Below are positions 16,808 to 26,106 of a stretch of 64,000 nucleotides of DNA, piece by piece (the first letter of the stretch is position 1; each line of letters starts with the position of its first letter). This stretch comes from Candidatus Nitromaritima sp. SCGC AAA288-L16 (GTDB lineage Bacteria > Nitrospinota > Nitrospinia > Nitrospinales > VA-1), in assembly GCA_000372225.1 (NCBI GenBank), contig AQTY01000006.1, positions 1 through 64,000 of the forward strand, written 5' to 3'. The notes under the pieces are model-generated. The model saw nothing but the letters and a program-made list of their open reading frames with translations. It was not told the DNA's origin and did not search any database. Both the position numbers and the translations under genes were made by a program.

Positions 16808-17950
16808 GTGAAAATATCTATTTTGTGTTTTGATCTTTCAAGTAATGCCTTTGGCCGAGCGGGACTTCTGGCTCAAGCGCTTTCAGGAGCTTATGATGTA
16901 GAGATTATTGGGACCTCGAGAAGGGGGGGGGTGTGGACTCCGATGGAGCAGATAAAGATTCCTGTGAAAAAATTTACATGGAGTCGATACCCGTCATTTA
17001 ATGCGATAAAAAAAAATATTCTAAATGCAATTGATGGCGATATCATTTTGGCTTCAAAACTGATGCCCACGAGCTTTGGTATTGGCCTTCAAAAAAAACG
17101 CACTAGCGGTAAGCCATTAGTTGTAGATATAGATGACTGGGAGCTCGGTTTTTTCTATCATTCTGGTTTTTGGGGAAGAGTTGGACGCTTTCTAAACTTT
17201 TCTAACCCAAATGGTTTGCCTTACGTTTTGGCAATGGAGCGTATGGTTTGTCATGCCGACGCAGTTTCAGTAAGTAACCGATTTTTACAGAAAAAATTTG
17301 GAGGTGTTTTATTGCCTCATTGCCGAGATACTACTATTTTGGATCCGCTAAAATTCAACCCGGATCAAATAAAAGAAAAAATGGGTTTTAAAGACAAGAA
17401 GGTTGTGATGTTTCTTGGAACCCCAAGATCACATAAAGGACTTGATGATCTTTTGATGGCTATAAAAAAAATTGATAACCCAAATTTAAATTTGGCAATT
17501 ATCGGTGTGAAAAACCGGGAGGAATTTTTAAAACGAGTTGATCAATCGATCAGAGGTCGAGTAGTCGTTTTATCCCCAACGCCCTTTAATAAGCTCCCTG
17601 AACTTTTATCAGCGGCTGATATTATAGCTATTCCTCAACGCCAAACCTCTGATTCAGTTGGGCAAATACCTGCTAGATTATTTGACGCGATGGCAATGGC
17701 CAAGCCTATTCTTACAACTCGAGTATCAGATATCCCTGAAGTTTTAGATGGTTGTGGTTATTTAGTTAATCCAAATGAACCTTCACAACTAGCAGATGCT
17801 ATTCAGTATATTTTAACCCATTATGATGAGGCCCTGGTCCAGGGGCGTGCCGCTCGGGAAAGGTGTAAACGGATGTATGATATGAGTAATTTAGAATCTA
17901 GTTTAAAAGAAATTATTGAGAGGGTTGCAGTTAGGAAAGATTTAAAATAA
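16808..17950 (+). CDS. GT4-family glycosyltransferase
   Basis: The 380-residue protein has a GT-B fold pattern. The N-terminal Rossmann half starts MKISILCFDLSSNAFGRAG. The C-terminal donor half has VVMFLGTPRSHKGLDDLL and a donor-site segment (QIPARLFDAMAMAKPILTT) where the classical EX7E motif is not intact (Asp-Ala replaces the second Glu region). It starts with a GTG at 16808 without a strong ribosome site. It is cytoplasmic or peripheral and is probably involved in assembling the surface glycan encoded by this island. Sugar specificity is unknown. Confidence 0.85.
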   Translation: MKISILCFDLSSNAFGRAGLLAQALSGAYDVEIIGTSRRGGVWTPMEQIKIPVKKFTWSRYPSFNAIKKNILNAIDGDIILASKLMPTSFGIGLQKKRTSGKPLVVDIDDWELGFFYHSGFWGRVGRFLNFSNPNGLPYVLAMERMVCHADAVSVSNRFLQKKFGGVLLPHCRDTTILDPLKFNPDQIKEKMGFKDKKVVMFLGTPRSHKGLDDLLMAIKKIDNPNLNLAIIGVKNREEFLKRVDQSIRGRVVVLSPTPFNKLPELLSAADIIAIPQRQTSDSVGQIPARLFDAMAMAKPILTTRVSDIPEVLDGCGYLVNPNEPSQLADAIQYILTHYDEALVQGRAARERCKRMYDMSNLESSLKEIIERVAVRKDLK

Positions 17951-17970
17951 TAAAGACCCCACGAAGAGCA

Positions 17971-18154
17971 ATGATTCTATTAATTAAACTACGTTCTAGC
18001 GGAGACGTGGTTTACAACATGGGCGTCTATACTCCTCTTGAAAAATGTTTTCCGGACGAACACCTAAGACTCTAATGGGAAGGCCATTTCCCCAAGGCAT
18101 AACCACTTTATAGACGCAGTTTTTTTAACGACCCTATGAATACGAGGAAAATGC
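17971..18154 (+). pseudogene. Decayed remnant of a GT9 (heptosyltransferase-family) gene
   Basis: Codons 17971-18075 encode 34 residues (MILLIKLRSSGDVVYNMGVY, then TPLEKCFPDEHLRL) ending at TAA. This matches the N-terminus of GT9 enzymes, where a short hydrophobic strand leads into K-L-x-x-x-G-D-V/N and then an xPDxxI segment. Compare ILVIKLRDIGDNILCTPL in the intact gene at 22828-24648. Farther on, in other frames, WEGHFP, DAVFL and PYEYEENAQFIRSQ (18132-18173) resemble the next conserved segments. Stops and frameshifts separate them, so the gene is dead. It abuts and runs into the convergent gene at 18155. Confidence 0.6.
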
Positions 18155-19219
18155 TCAATTCATAAGGTCACAGGTACCTTGATGTTTCTTAAGCTCGTCC
18201 ACAAAAACGCGGACGAAAGTTTTATTTTTAAGGGCAATTACTTTCTTAGCTATCGAGGATTTGAAATGACCCATGTCGTGGTAATTAACATGATCTAATA
18301 ATTTTTTATCGCTTAAAGGAAGTCGGTATAAGTATTGAAAATGGTGTGAAAGTTTTTTTAGAAGGATTTCTGTTTTGTCTAAATTTTGAATCTGGAGATC
18401 CAAAGGTAGAGGATTCCATATGAGAACTATTTGAGATCCTCTTTCTTCAGTGAACACTTTTATTTTTATTAGTTGGGCTGCCAATTCCTCTGGCTGAAAG
18501 GCAAGCCCTGATGGTATTTTGTTGGGAGGTGTTCGGGAGCTTCTCGCGCAGTCCGTAACGGGGAACTTTTTTTCCCATAAATAAAAAACATCACCAGTGG
18601 ACATATCGAATTGAAACTGAGTTCTTGTACCATAGTAATTGAGTTGTTTTTTTACGTTAATCTTTGTCACGGTTCTAGAAGTCAGATAAGTGATCAAAAA
18701 ATCAATCCAATAGGAAGTCTTTTTAACTACCCAGGGGTGTTCCATTGTTACTAAATTGAAAGGTTTTTTAGAACTATCTCGTAGAAAAAGGGTGCTGTCG
18801 CTTGATACCGGGAGGAAAACGGTTTTAGGCATACAGTTTTTAGAATCTAACCACACCAGTTTTTCTATTATCCCCCGAGGAGTTTCCTCGGCAACGCCAA
18901 AATTGTAAGAGCGTACTCCGAATTGTTGATTGATATCTTTGGTTCGATATGCAACGGCGCGAGAAGTCCCAAAAATCAAGGCATTAAAACGGCGGCAATT
19001 TTTTCTTAAATATTTTGTTTTTAAAACTCGAGAGTTGGGTTCAAAAGATGCCTGGAATAGGATGGGTTGCTGATGAAAAATTAAAAATGAATCTGAGATA
19101 TAGTTAAAGGAAATCACCAGAAAAAATACAATAAAGACGATCCATGCAAAGGTTTTAATAAAAAGAGTTTCTTTTTTTTCGAGAGGATACATTCTTAATC
19201 GTCTACATAGAAAAGTCAA
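18155..19219 (-). CDS. Membrane-anchored SGNH-like protein, partner of MBOAT acyltransferase
   Basis: The 354-residue protein has one N-terminal membrane helix (about residues 22-42) and a periplasmic domain. The motif LIFGTSRAVAYR near residue 82 resembles the catalytic block of SGNH hydrolases. A DxxH-type pair (NYHDMGHF) near residue 305 resembles the second block. Proteins of this shape accompany MBOAT enzymes in O-acetylation of exopolysaccharides (AlgJ/AlgX-like role). The TTG at 19219 overlaps the MBOAT stop by four bases (TTGA); an ATG at 19192 is an alternative start. Enzymatic activity is inferred and not certain. Confidence 0.65.
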   Translation of the reverse strand: MTFLCRRLRMYPLEKKETLFIKTFAWIVFIVFFLVISFNYISDSFLIFHQQPILFQASFEPNSRVLKTKYLRKNCRRFNALIFGTSRAVAYRTKDINQQFGVRSYNFGVAEETPRGIIEKLVWLDSKNCMPKTVFLPVSSDSTLFLRDSSKKPFNLVTMEHPWVVKKTSYWIDFLITYLTSRTVTKINVKKQLNYYGTRTQFQFDMSTGDVFYLWEKKFPVTDCARSSRTPPNKIPSGLAFQPEELAAQLIKIKVFTEERGSQIVLIWNPLPLDLQIQNLDKTEILLKKLSHHFQYLYRLPLSDKKLLDHVNYHDMGHFKSSIAKKVIALKNKTFVRVFVDELKKHQGTCDLMN

Positions 19220-20697
19220 AATTGGAAATACAGAAATTCACTGACGTCGGTTAGGTGACTGACGGCGTATAAAAAAATGCTACCTATAATTATTCCCCAG
19301 ACCCGATTAGGTTCCCATTGCAACCATTGCCCACGCCATTTTTTAATGGATTTGCTGTAGGTTTCAATTGTTGGCTGAAACTTAATCATTATCTGCTGCG
19401 TGTTGGGAGCCAACCACACAATAAGAAAGGCAGTTATAAATCGTCCCGGTTTAATGTGTTCGGGTAGGGTAATACCATTACTTCCGAACATGACGGATAA
19501 GAGGTTCATTGCGCCAGATATTGTTTCAGCTCGAAACACCACCCACGCTACCACAACCGCCGTGAAGGTGAGCATCTGAGCTACTATAGGACCCCAAAAG
19601 GATGATTTCCTTGAACTAAGATTAAATTCTTTGCAGACCATCTGCCAAAGGTGGTTTGAGGAAAGATAACAACCATGAAGGGCACCCCAAAGGATGAAGC
19701 TCCTGCTCGCCCCATGCCATATGCCACCAAGGAGCATGGTGATCACCAGATTAATGAACTGGCGTACGTTTCCTTTTCGGTTCCCCCCTAGAGGTAGATA
19801 GAGATAATCTCTGAAAAAACGGGACAAGGTTATATGCCACCGTCTCCAAAATTCCCTTATGTTGACAGCCTTATAAGGCGAGTTAAAATTTAGAGGTAAA
19901 CGGATACCGAACATTCTTGCCAATCCAATGGCCATATCCGAATATCCCGAAAAATCAAAATAAATCTGGAAGGTATAAGCTAGGGCGCCACCCCAAGCTT
20001 CATAAAATGTTAGTGCGGTTCCTAATTTTTCAGCAGCAAACACTGGGGTAACATATTTTATGAAGCCATCTGCAAGAACAGTTTTCTTAAACAAACCGAT
20101 GCTGAATAAAGTGATACCAACGGCAAGGTGTTCTTGGCTTGGACTGAAAATCCGATTCCTTGAAAATTGTGGAAGCATCTCTTTATGGTGCACAATAGGC
20201 CCGGCAATCAATTGCGGGAAAAAGACGACAAACAAACTATAATGGAGGAAATCATACTCACAGGTTTTTCCCTGACAAGTATCTATTAAATAGGTAATTT
20301 GCTGGAAGGTAAAAAAGGAAATAGCCAACGGTAGTGCGATTGTCTCCAAGTAGAAGTTGGTTCCAGTTAGTAAGTTCCATTCGTTGACGAAAAAGTTTGC
20401 GTATTTTAAATAACCTAGCAACCCCAGATTAAACGAGATACCGATAACCAGAAGCCCTTTAGCAATAGGTTTGTTTCCAAAGAAATAACCTATGGTTGTT
20501 CCCAAGGCATAATTGGACAAGATTGAGGCAAGAAGTAACCATAGGTAAATGGGATTCCACCATCCATAGAAAAATAGGGAAGCTCCCACGAGCCAGAGTA
20601 GGAGTATTTTATGATGGCAGAATCTGCTGATGGCGAAAAACCCAGTCAGAGTGACTGGAAGGAAAAGAAAGATGAAAAGGTAGGAGTTAAAAAGCAA
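19216..20697 (-). CDS. MBOAT-family O-acyltransferase (AlgI-like)
   Basis: This 493-residue polytopic protein has the AlgI signature: RFFRDYLYLPLGGNRKG, the catalytic His in LLGGIWHGASRSFILWGALHG, and the membrane pattern of the family. It moves acyl (usually acetyl) groups across the inner membrane for transfer to a polysaccharide. The N-terminus LFNSYLFIFLFLPVTL aligns with family members if a TTG at 20697 is the start; no ATG is available nearby. It is translationally coupled to the SGNH-like gene downstream, making a two-gene O-acylation module within the glycan island. Confidence 0.92.
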   Translation of the reverse strand: MLFNSYLFIFLFLPVTLTGFFAISRFCHHKILLLWLVGASLFFYGWWNPIYLWLLLASILSNYALGTTIGYFFGNKPIAKGLLVIGISFNLGLLGYLKYANFFVNEWNLLTGTNFYLETIALPLAISFFTFQQITYLIDTCQGKTCEYDFLHYSLFVVFFPQLIAGPIVHHKEMLPQFSRNRIFSPSQEHLAVGITLFSIGLFKKTVLADGFIKYVTPVFAAEKLGTALTFYEAWGGALAYTFQIYFDFSGYSDMAIGLARMFGIRLPLNFNSPYKAVNIREFWRRWHITLSRFFRDYLYLPLGGNRKGNVRQFINLVITMLLGGIWHGASRSFILWGALHGCYLSSNHLWQMVCKEFNLSSRKSSFWGPIVAQMLTFTAVVVAWVVFRAETISGAMNLLSVMFGSNGITLPEHIKPGRFITAFLIVWLAPNTQQIMIKFQPTIETYSKSIKKWRGQWLQWEPNRVWGIIIGSIFLYAVSHLTDVSEFLYFQF

Positions 20698-20755
20698 TGC
20701 TTAATCCAAAGTTTAAAATTACATGTAAAAATTTTTTAAAATATCAATATTTCTA

Positions 20756-21505
20756 TTAGCTTGTTGGTTTGATTCCGATTCTGCAAGAGTAGTCAATTCG
20801 ATGGAGCAAAATTTTTCGAGATTTTTCACTGAAATACTTATCAGTCGCTTCTTGAGCGCCTTGGAAATGTCCGTAGTCATCAATTATAAGGACTCCTTGT
20901 GGAATGACTTTTGGATAAAGATGAATTAATTCGTGATATGTTGATTCGTATAAGTCTGTGTCCAAGCGTAGCAAGGCAACTTGGTTTGGAATGGTAAGCG
21001 GAATGGTATCTTCTACCATACCTTTAATAAAGATTATATTTTCTTCAGGATAACCTGTAGAAAGCATATTTTTTTTTACCTCATTTAAAGAAACAGTTAG
21101 CAGTTCTTTCTCTTTTTCCCAGAGTAGGCGATAAGGTACTCCATGAATATCAATGTCCTTATCGGTAGGTTTGGACATTCCTTCATAGGTGTCATAAAGA
21201 TATATTTTACGATATGTCTGGTCGTTTTTGATTAGAGTTAGCGCAGCTAACATTGCACTGCCTCCTCTCCAAACGCCGCACTCCACAATATCGCCAGGGA
21301 TATTTCCTTTAGCAATATATTGGATTGCCTTGTAAAGAGAATAACATCTCTCCATAGATGTTAAGGTATACTTTGATTTCCTTGTACCAACTTTAGAATA
21401 AATACTTTGAAAGTCTTTATCTTTTAAAAGATCTGACCTATTTAAGTAGCGATCGGCATATTTCCTTAGGCGTCCGTCCCAACAGCGAATAAATTTTTGA
21501 AACAA
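20756..21505 (-). CDS. TylF/macrocin-type O-methyltransferase
   Basis: The 249-residue protein has the TylF-family pattern: SAM-binding DIVECGVWRGGSAM near residue 75, IYLYDTYEGMS, then metal-binding LLRLDTDLYEST and LIIDDYGHFQGAQEA with acidic residues that hold Mg. Family members methylate hydroxyls of sugars in antibiotics and surface polysaccharides. Upstream is a radical SAM enzyme and downstream the acyltransferase pair, so it probably methylates a sugar of the same glycan. The exact substrate is unknown. Confidence 0.87.
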   Translation of the reverse strand: MFQKFIRCWDGRLRKYADRYLNRSDLLKDKDFQSIYSKVGTRKSKYTLTSMERCYSLYKAIQYIAKGNIPGDIVECGVWRGGSAMLAALTLIKNDQTYRKIYLYDTYEGMSKPTDKDIDIHGVPYRLLWEKEKELLTVSLNEVKKNMLSTGYPEENIIFIKGMVEDTIPLTIPNQVALLRLDTDLYESTYHELIHLYPKVIPQGVLIIDDYGHFQGAQEATDKYFSEKSRKILLHRIDYSCRIGIKPTS

Positions 21506-21536
21506 AATTATCTCTTTAGTTCAGGGTTGTTTAAAG

Positions 21537-22532
21537 TTATGGTGTGTAATAACCGTTTGCCTTGCAAAGGTGACAAACCGTCTCAAGTTCATTAGGTTGT
21601 TCCAATAGTTCTTTTCTCGCCTCAATATACTTTTCTCCGTTCCAAATGTCTTTAAAATCTTTCTCAAATACATTGCCCATTGAATATTTACTTTCAGTTA
21701 CAACGCATCCACAGGGGAATACATCACCATTCCAGTTTACGAACGTTTCTGTCCATGGACGTTTGCAAAATTTAATAGGATTTTTACGTTTCTTTTTTTC
21801 TAGGTCATAGGGATTGTAGTCAGGGTTTTCTGGGATCCACTTTGCATCTTTTTCAATATTATCTTCAACCTTTCCAAGGATATCGTCTTTAAGGTTAGTA
21901 CGCATAATGCTAAAAGTAATTTCAACACCAATTTCCTTGGAACGCTCTCTGGCTAAATTAATCTGGTGTTCATTTTGCTTCATCACTAAAAAATTCCAGA
22001 CTATTTTTAGTTTGGAATTGTGCTTAGCCTTTGCAGCTACCAACCGTCTCATGTTGTCGAAGACTTTTTCAATATCACCTTCTACTCTATATTGTTCATA
22101 AACTTCTTGGGTTGCTCCATCGACCGAAACGATTAATTTATCGAGTCCGGAAGTAACAAAACCTTCTACCTGTTCATCGGTTAAATTATTTAAATGAAGG
22201 CTAGTAATAGTTCGGATATCATGCTTAGTGGCACTATGTCGCATCATCTTAACAAAAGACTTATTAAGTGATGGCTCTCCCCAACTGTACATATCGACAG
22301 ACTGAAGCCACTTTCCCAAATGATCAATAACTGATTTAAACTCGTCTAGTTTCATGAGACCTCGACTCACTGTTTTATCACCTAGTCCGGTGGGGCAAAG
22401 AGGGCACTTCAGATCACAATGATTAGTTGGGTCGATCGCAAGCTTTTTCGGCATTGACCATAAGCGGGAAACCCCAAATCGGTAGCTGAGTTTAATAAGG
22501 ATGCGGTTGACCCTTTGACGTAAATCAAACAT
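21537..22532 (-). CDS. Radical SAM enzyme with SPASM domain
   Basis: The 331-residue protein has the cluster motif CDLKCPLC (CxxxCxxC) near residue 40 and a C-terminal SPASM region with several Cys (FCKRPW, VFPCGCVV, CHLCK). SPASM proteins bind extra iron-sulfur clusters and modify peptides, sugars or cofactors by radical chemistry. The body has typical segments (MYSWGEPSLNK, LIVSVDGATQEVYEQYR). It lies 31 bp before the TylF gene in the same direction. In sugar clusters such enzymes often act on nucleotide-linked or glycan substrates; the specific reaction is not predictable. Confidence 0.9.
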   Translation of the reverse strand: MFDLRQRVNRILIKLSYRFGVSRLWSMPKKLAIDPTNHCDLKCPLCPTGLGDKTVSRGLMKLDEFKSVIDHLGKWLQSVDMYSWGEPSLNKSFVKMMRHSATKHDIRTITSLHLNNLTDEQVEGFVTSGLDKLIVSVDGATQEVYEQYRVEGDIEKVFDNMRRLVAAKAKHNSKLKIVWNFLVMKQNEHQINLARERSKEIGVEITFSIMRTNLKDDILGKVEDNIEKDAKWIPENPDYNPYDLEKKKRKNPIKFCKRPWTETFVNWNGDVFPCGCVVTESKYSMGNVFEKDFKDIWNGEKYIEARKELLEQPNELETVCHLCKANGYYTP

Positions 22533-22827
22533 GATTTAAATACCTTAAAAAAATTCCCATATATCTTTTCTGTAAATAGGTTCCCAGGAGTGATGAAGTA
22601 GCCGTCTTGAAATATTCATATCTAGTAAAGTTACTGTAACCAGAAACAACCGATTATTAATAGAAAAAAAATAATAGAAAAGTGGGAAGTGAAATGGAGC
22701 AAATTTCCTCTACCCTCAAAATATTGTTAACCTTTCTGATTATAGCGAATAGTCGAACCTAGATGAATCATTAAAATCATTTACATCGTTCAGTTTACAG
22801 TAATTTTCTGAGCTAAAAAATCAAACA

Positions 22828-24648
22828 TTAGTCATCTACTACTCGTTGATTATTTAAAGAAAGTATTTCTAGTGCTTTGGAAAAAATTTCATCTGGAGAA
22901 AAATCTAAGCATATGCGATCAGGGCAATAGGTTAACCCGCATTCTCTGCAGTCTACGTCATTATAGAAAACAAAATGTTGGTCTTTTTCATTATCGTAAG
23001 GGCGAAATATTTCTCGGATAGCTTGGCTAAACAAAACAATTGTTGGAACCCCAAATACGGTTGCTATATGACTTGGTGAAGAATCATTGTCGATAACAAG
23101 GTCGCATAGACTAATAATTGCTATCATCTGGCGAACCGTTATTTGATGAAAAATTACCAGATCAGGTATATCGTCAAGTAAAACTTTAACCCTTAAATAT
23201 TCAGATTCGGTACATATTACGATAGGTTGGATATCTTTATTTTTGTTTAATTTTTGTATTAATTGGTTGAACCTTGTAAGAGGCCACTCGCGAATTGGAA
23301 CTGCTGCTGTAGGATGAATAAGGACCTTTTTTTTGTCAGGGTTTATTCCTTTAGCGATTAAATCACTTTTTCCTGAAAGAATTTCACTGTCGCTTGGGAA
23401 AAGTTGGGTTTTTATATCAAATGATTCAAGTCCAAGACTCCTAAGGCAATCTAGATCTCGCTCAATAGAGGAACGATAATAATCAGATTCTGGAGTGATT
23501 AGATTATAAGATTTATTTCGACCTCGATAGTAATTGTTGATACGGTGCTTAGTTTTGATTTTTAATAACAAGTTCGAGGCTATTCCCCCGCTATGGGTGC
23601 TGATTACTAGGTCAAAATTAGAAGAATTGAGTTGATTGAGAAGTTTTTTAATATCTTTAAAGGGGTTATCTTTTTCAAGACCAAATAATTGATCAATATA
23701 AGGATTGTTTTCAAAGACGGCTTTGGAGTAAGACCACGTCAAAACGTAAATAGAACTTTCCGGCAGATGGTGTTTTAAATTATGAATTAGAGGTGTGCAT
23801 AATATGTTGTCGCCAATGTCACGTAGTTTTATTACAAGAATTTTCTTAAGAACAGATAAGTTATCTCGGAGTTTTTTTCTCTCTCTAATGTATAGTTCAT
23901 AATAACGCAGGTATCCTAGTAGTTCTGCATGAGCATCACATACAGAAAAAACTATCCCTTCAAAACCTTCCTTAAATCCTTGCCTTGAAAAGTAAGCCTG
24001 GCTAAATATTTTTATGGAAGAAGCCAAACCAGCAATAAAAAGAAAGTGGGCGTTAGAGCTAGTTAATACTTTTGCTAAACAATTCGCCCTTTTATTTGCC
24101 TTTTTTGCAACCGTGTTTGCGCAATCAGAAATGGTATCTTCGTTATATTTGACCAGTTCTCCTTCAAAAGCCGCCTTATTTGTTTTTAATTCCTGGATAG
24201 TGGCTACATTTCTGGGAAGGTAGGTCAAACACGATGGTTGGGAATCATACCAATCGAGTGAATATTTTAATCGTTTTTTAAGAAAAATAATGGTCGATTT
24301 CAGTAGATATTGACATGGGTTATCGACATTAACTTTTATTTTTTCTGCGATTGATTTTCTCAATTGACCGGTAATAATTTCATTTGAGCGAACGAGCAAG
24401 ACCCACGAAGCATTAATTTGCGTCAAACCATATTCCCACCGGGCAGAAGTCGTGCTAGTAGAATGAATGCAGACAGACATTTTGAATTCTTCGATGATTT
24501 CCTTTGCGGACTCTTCATCATCTTGAATGACTACTGTAACCTCTGGGACCCAATTTTTTAGGGCTTCTAGGCAGGAGCGCAGCTTGTCTACCGAATCCTC
24601 AAAGGATACTACAGCAGCAAGATGTTTTTTTGAGGTTGGATTTGTCAC
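22828..24648 (-). CDS. Fusion of degenerate GT2 domain and GT9 heptosyltransferase domain
   Basis: The 606-residue protein has two parts. Residues about 1-120 resemble lipooligosaccharide GT2 enzymes of the WaaE/LpcC type (LAAVVSFEDSVDKLRSCLEAL, WVLLVRSNEIIT). The acidic DxD-type motif expected in the second stretch is replaced by RSNE. After a helical linker, residues about 270-600 form a GT9 domain (ILVIKLRDIGDNILCTPL, donor site VIDNDSSPSHIATVFGVPTIVLFS). A Cys group follows (DCRECGLTYC), common near the end of heptosyltransferases. The gene stands alone, with a 295 bp gap downstream and 253 bp upstream. It likely transfers a heptose-type sugar in the LPS core, with the GT2 half perhaps only structural. 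Confidence 0.82.
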   Translation of the reverse strand: MTNPTSKKHLAAVVSFEDSVDKLRSCLEALKNWVPEVTVVIQDDEESAKEIIEEFKMSVCIHSTSTTSARWEYGLTQINASWVLLVRSNEIITGQLRKSIAEKIKVNVDNPCQYLLKSTIIFLKKRLKYSLDWYDSQPSCLTYLPRNVATIQELKTNKAAFEGELVKYNEDTISDCANTVAKKANKRANCLAKVLTSSNAHFLFIAGLASSIKIFSQAYFSRQGFKEGFEGIVFSVCDAHAELLGYLRYYELYIRERKKLRDNLSVLKKILVIKLRDIGDNILCTPLIHNLKHHLPESSIYVLTWSYSKAVFENNPYIDQLFGLEKDNPFKDIKKLLNQLNSSNFDLVISTHSGGIASNLLLKIKTKHRINNYYRGRNKSYNLITPESDYYRSSIERDLDCLRSLGLESFDIKTQLFPSDSEILSGKSDLIAKGINPDKKKVLIHPTAAVPIREWPLTRFNQLIQKLNKNKDIQPIVICTESEYLRVKVLLDDIPDLVIFHQITVRQMIAIISLCDLVIDNDSSPSHIATVFGVPTIVLFSQAIREIFRPYDNEKDQHFVFYNDVDCRECGLTYCPDRICLDFSPDEIFSKALEILSLNNQRVVDD

Positions 24649-24901
24649 GAGAACTAATTGAAATTAAAAAAATTTAAATTAACAAAGCATTAACGATTTA
24701 AATTATCTCACAAAGGTAAGAATTGATGATATAAATAACTTTTTAATCATTTTATCGAAAGAAATTATACTTTTATTTAATGCCAGACGAATCTCTTTCT
24801 ACCATTGTGATTAGAAATAGTTTTATCATTTGAAAAAGCTGCAGAGACTTTGTGTTTTTATAAATTAAGATTCTAAGAACCCGCAGATTATTGCCTGAAA
24901 T

Positions 24902-25978
24902 ATGAAAATCAATTTTATTTTGCCACACATACGGCTGAGCGGAGGCGTTAAGTTGCTGTTTGAATACGCCAACCGTCTCAAGAGAAGAGGCCACGAAGTA
25001 AGAGTTTTTGTTCCGCGTAAGGTTCCAAAATGGTATCAGTTACGTGATAAATGGAAAATGAGAAAAGATGGTTTGCAAAGCCTCCGCCCTGGAGTCGTTG
25101 AATGGATGGATAATACTCTTGCAATTGAAATGTTTCCAGAGCCTGGAGAGCGTTACCTTCCTGACTCAGATATTTTAGTAGCAAGTGCATGGCAGAACGC
25201 TGAATTTGCTGCACAACTTCCCCTTGAAAAAGGTGCGTTCCTCTATTTTGTTTTGCATTACGAAAGCTTGTGGACTCGTCACAAAAACCGAGCAGTAAAA
25301 ACGTATGATCTTTCATGTAAAATGATTACGATCTCAACATGGCTTAAAAAAACTCTAATTGAAAATCATGGTAAAAAAGCTGATTTATTAGTTACGCCGG
25401 TTGACCCGGAAGTATTTTTTTGTGAACAAAAAAAATGGAACTCAATACCTCGAATTGCTATGTTGCACCACGATTATGATTGGAAGGGATATGCGGAAGG
25501 TATTGAAGTAATAAAAAAAATTCTGGAACAGGAAAAAAAAGTTGAGTTAGTTGTCTTTGGAGAAAAATTAGAAGACCCACGTCCATTGTTTGATAAAGCT
25601 GGGTTTGAATTCGAATACCATTATCGTCCAACACGTGAGAGATTGAGAAAAATCTACGAATCATGTGATATTTTTCTATGTCCGAGTTGGTATGAAGGGC
25701 TTGGTATACCTTCAATGGAAGCAATGGCATGCCGGTGTGCATTGGTAACCTCAGATACTGGTGGCTGTCTCGATTACGCGATTAATGGGAAAACCGCATT
25801 AGTTTCACCGTCCAGAGATATTGAGGGGTTGAGTGAGAATATTATTCGATTGTTGGACGATAAAAAATTATTGGAATCAATTTCTCAAAACGGTCATGAA
25901 AAAATATCTGAATTTGATTGGCATGAAAGTTGCGGTCAATTAGTTAGTTTTTTTGAAAAAAGTTTGAATGTAAATTAG
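24902..25978 (+). CDS. GT4-family glycosyltransferase
   Basis: The 358-residue GT-B protein begins MKINFILPHIRLSGGVKLLFEYANRL (quoted in part; Gly-rich acceptor loop SGGVK). It carries an intact EX7E donor motif (SWYEGLGIPSMEAMACR), followed by SDTGGCLDYA. It is a retaining glycosyltransferase of the WaaG/rhamnosyl type, acting at the cytoplasmic face of the inner membrane. It precedes hldD in the same direction, so both may serve LPS core synthesis. Confidence 0.9.
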   Translation: MKINFILPHIRLSGGVKLLFEYANRLKRRGHEVRVFVPRKVPKWYQLRDKWKMRKDGLQSLRPGVVEWMDNTLAIEMFPEPGERYLPDSDILVASAWQNAEFAAQLPLEKGAFLYFVLHYESLWTRHKNRAVKTYDLSCKMITISTWLKKTLIENHGKKADLLVTPVDPEVFFCEQKKWNSIPRIAMLHHDYDWKGYAEGIEVIKKILEQEKKVELVVFGEKLEDPRPLFDKAGFEFEYHYRPTRERLRKIYESCDIFLCPSWYEGLGIPSMEAMACRCALVTSDTGGCLDYAINGKTALVSPSRDIEGLSENIIRLLDDKKLLESISQNGHEKISEFDWHESCGQLVSFFEKSLNVN

Positions 25979-26106
25979 CAATTCAAATAATTATTTAATT
26001 AAGTAAACCCCGAGGTATAAATCAGGAATCTTTGAAAGTTAAGAGTGTTTGTGAGGACCGCTTATTTGTGCATTTAAGAGTAAATGTTAAATTGGTAAGA
26101 AAAATT

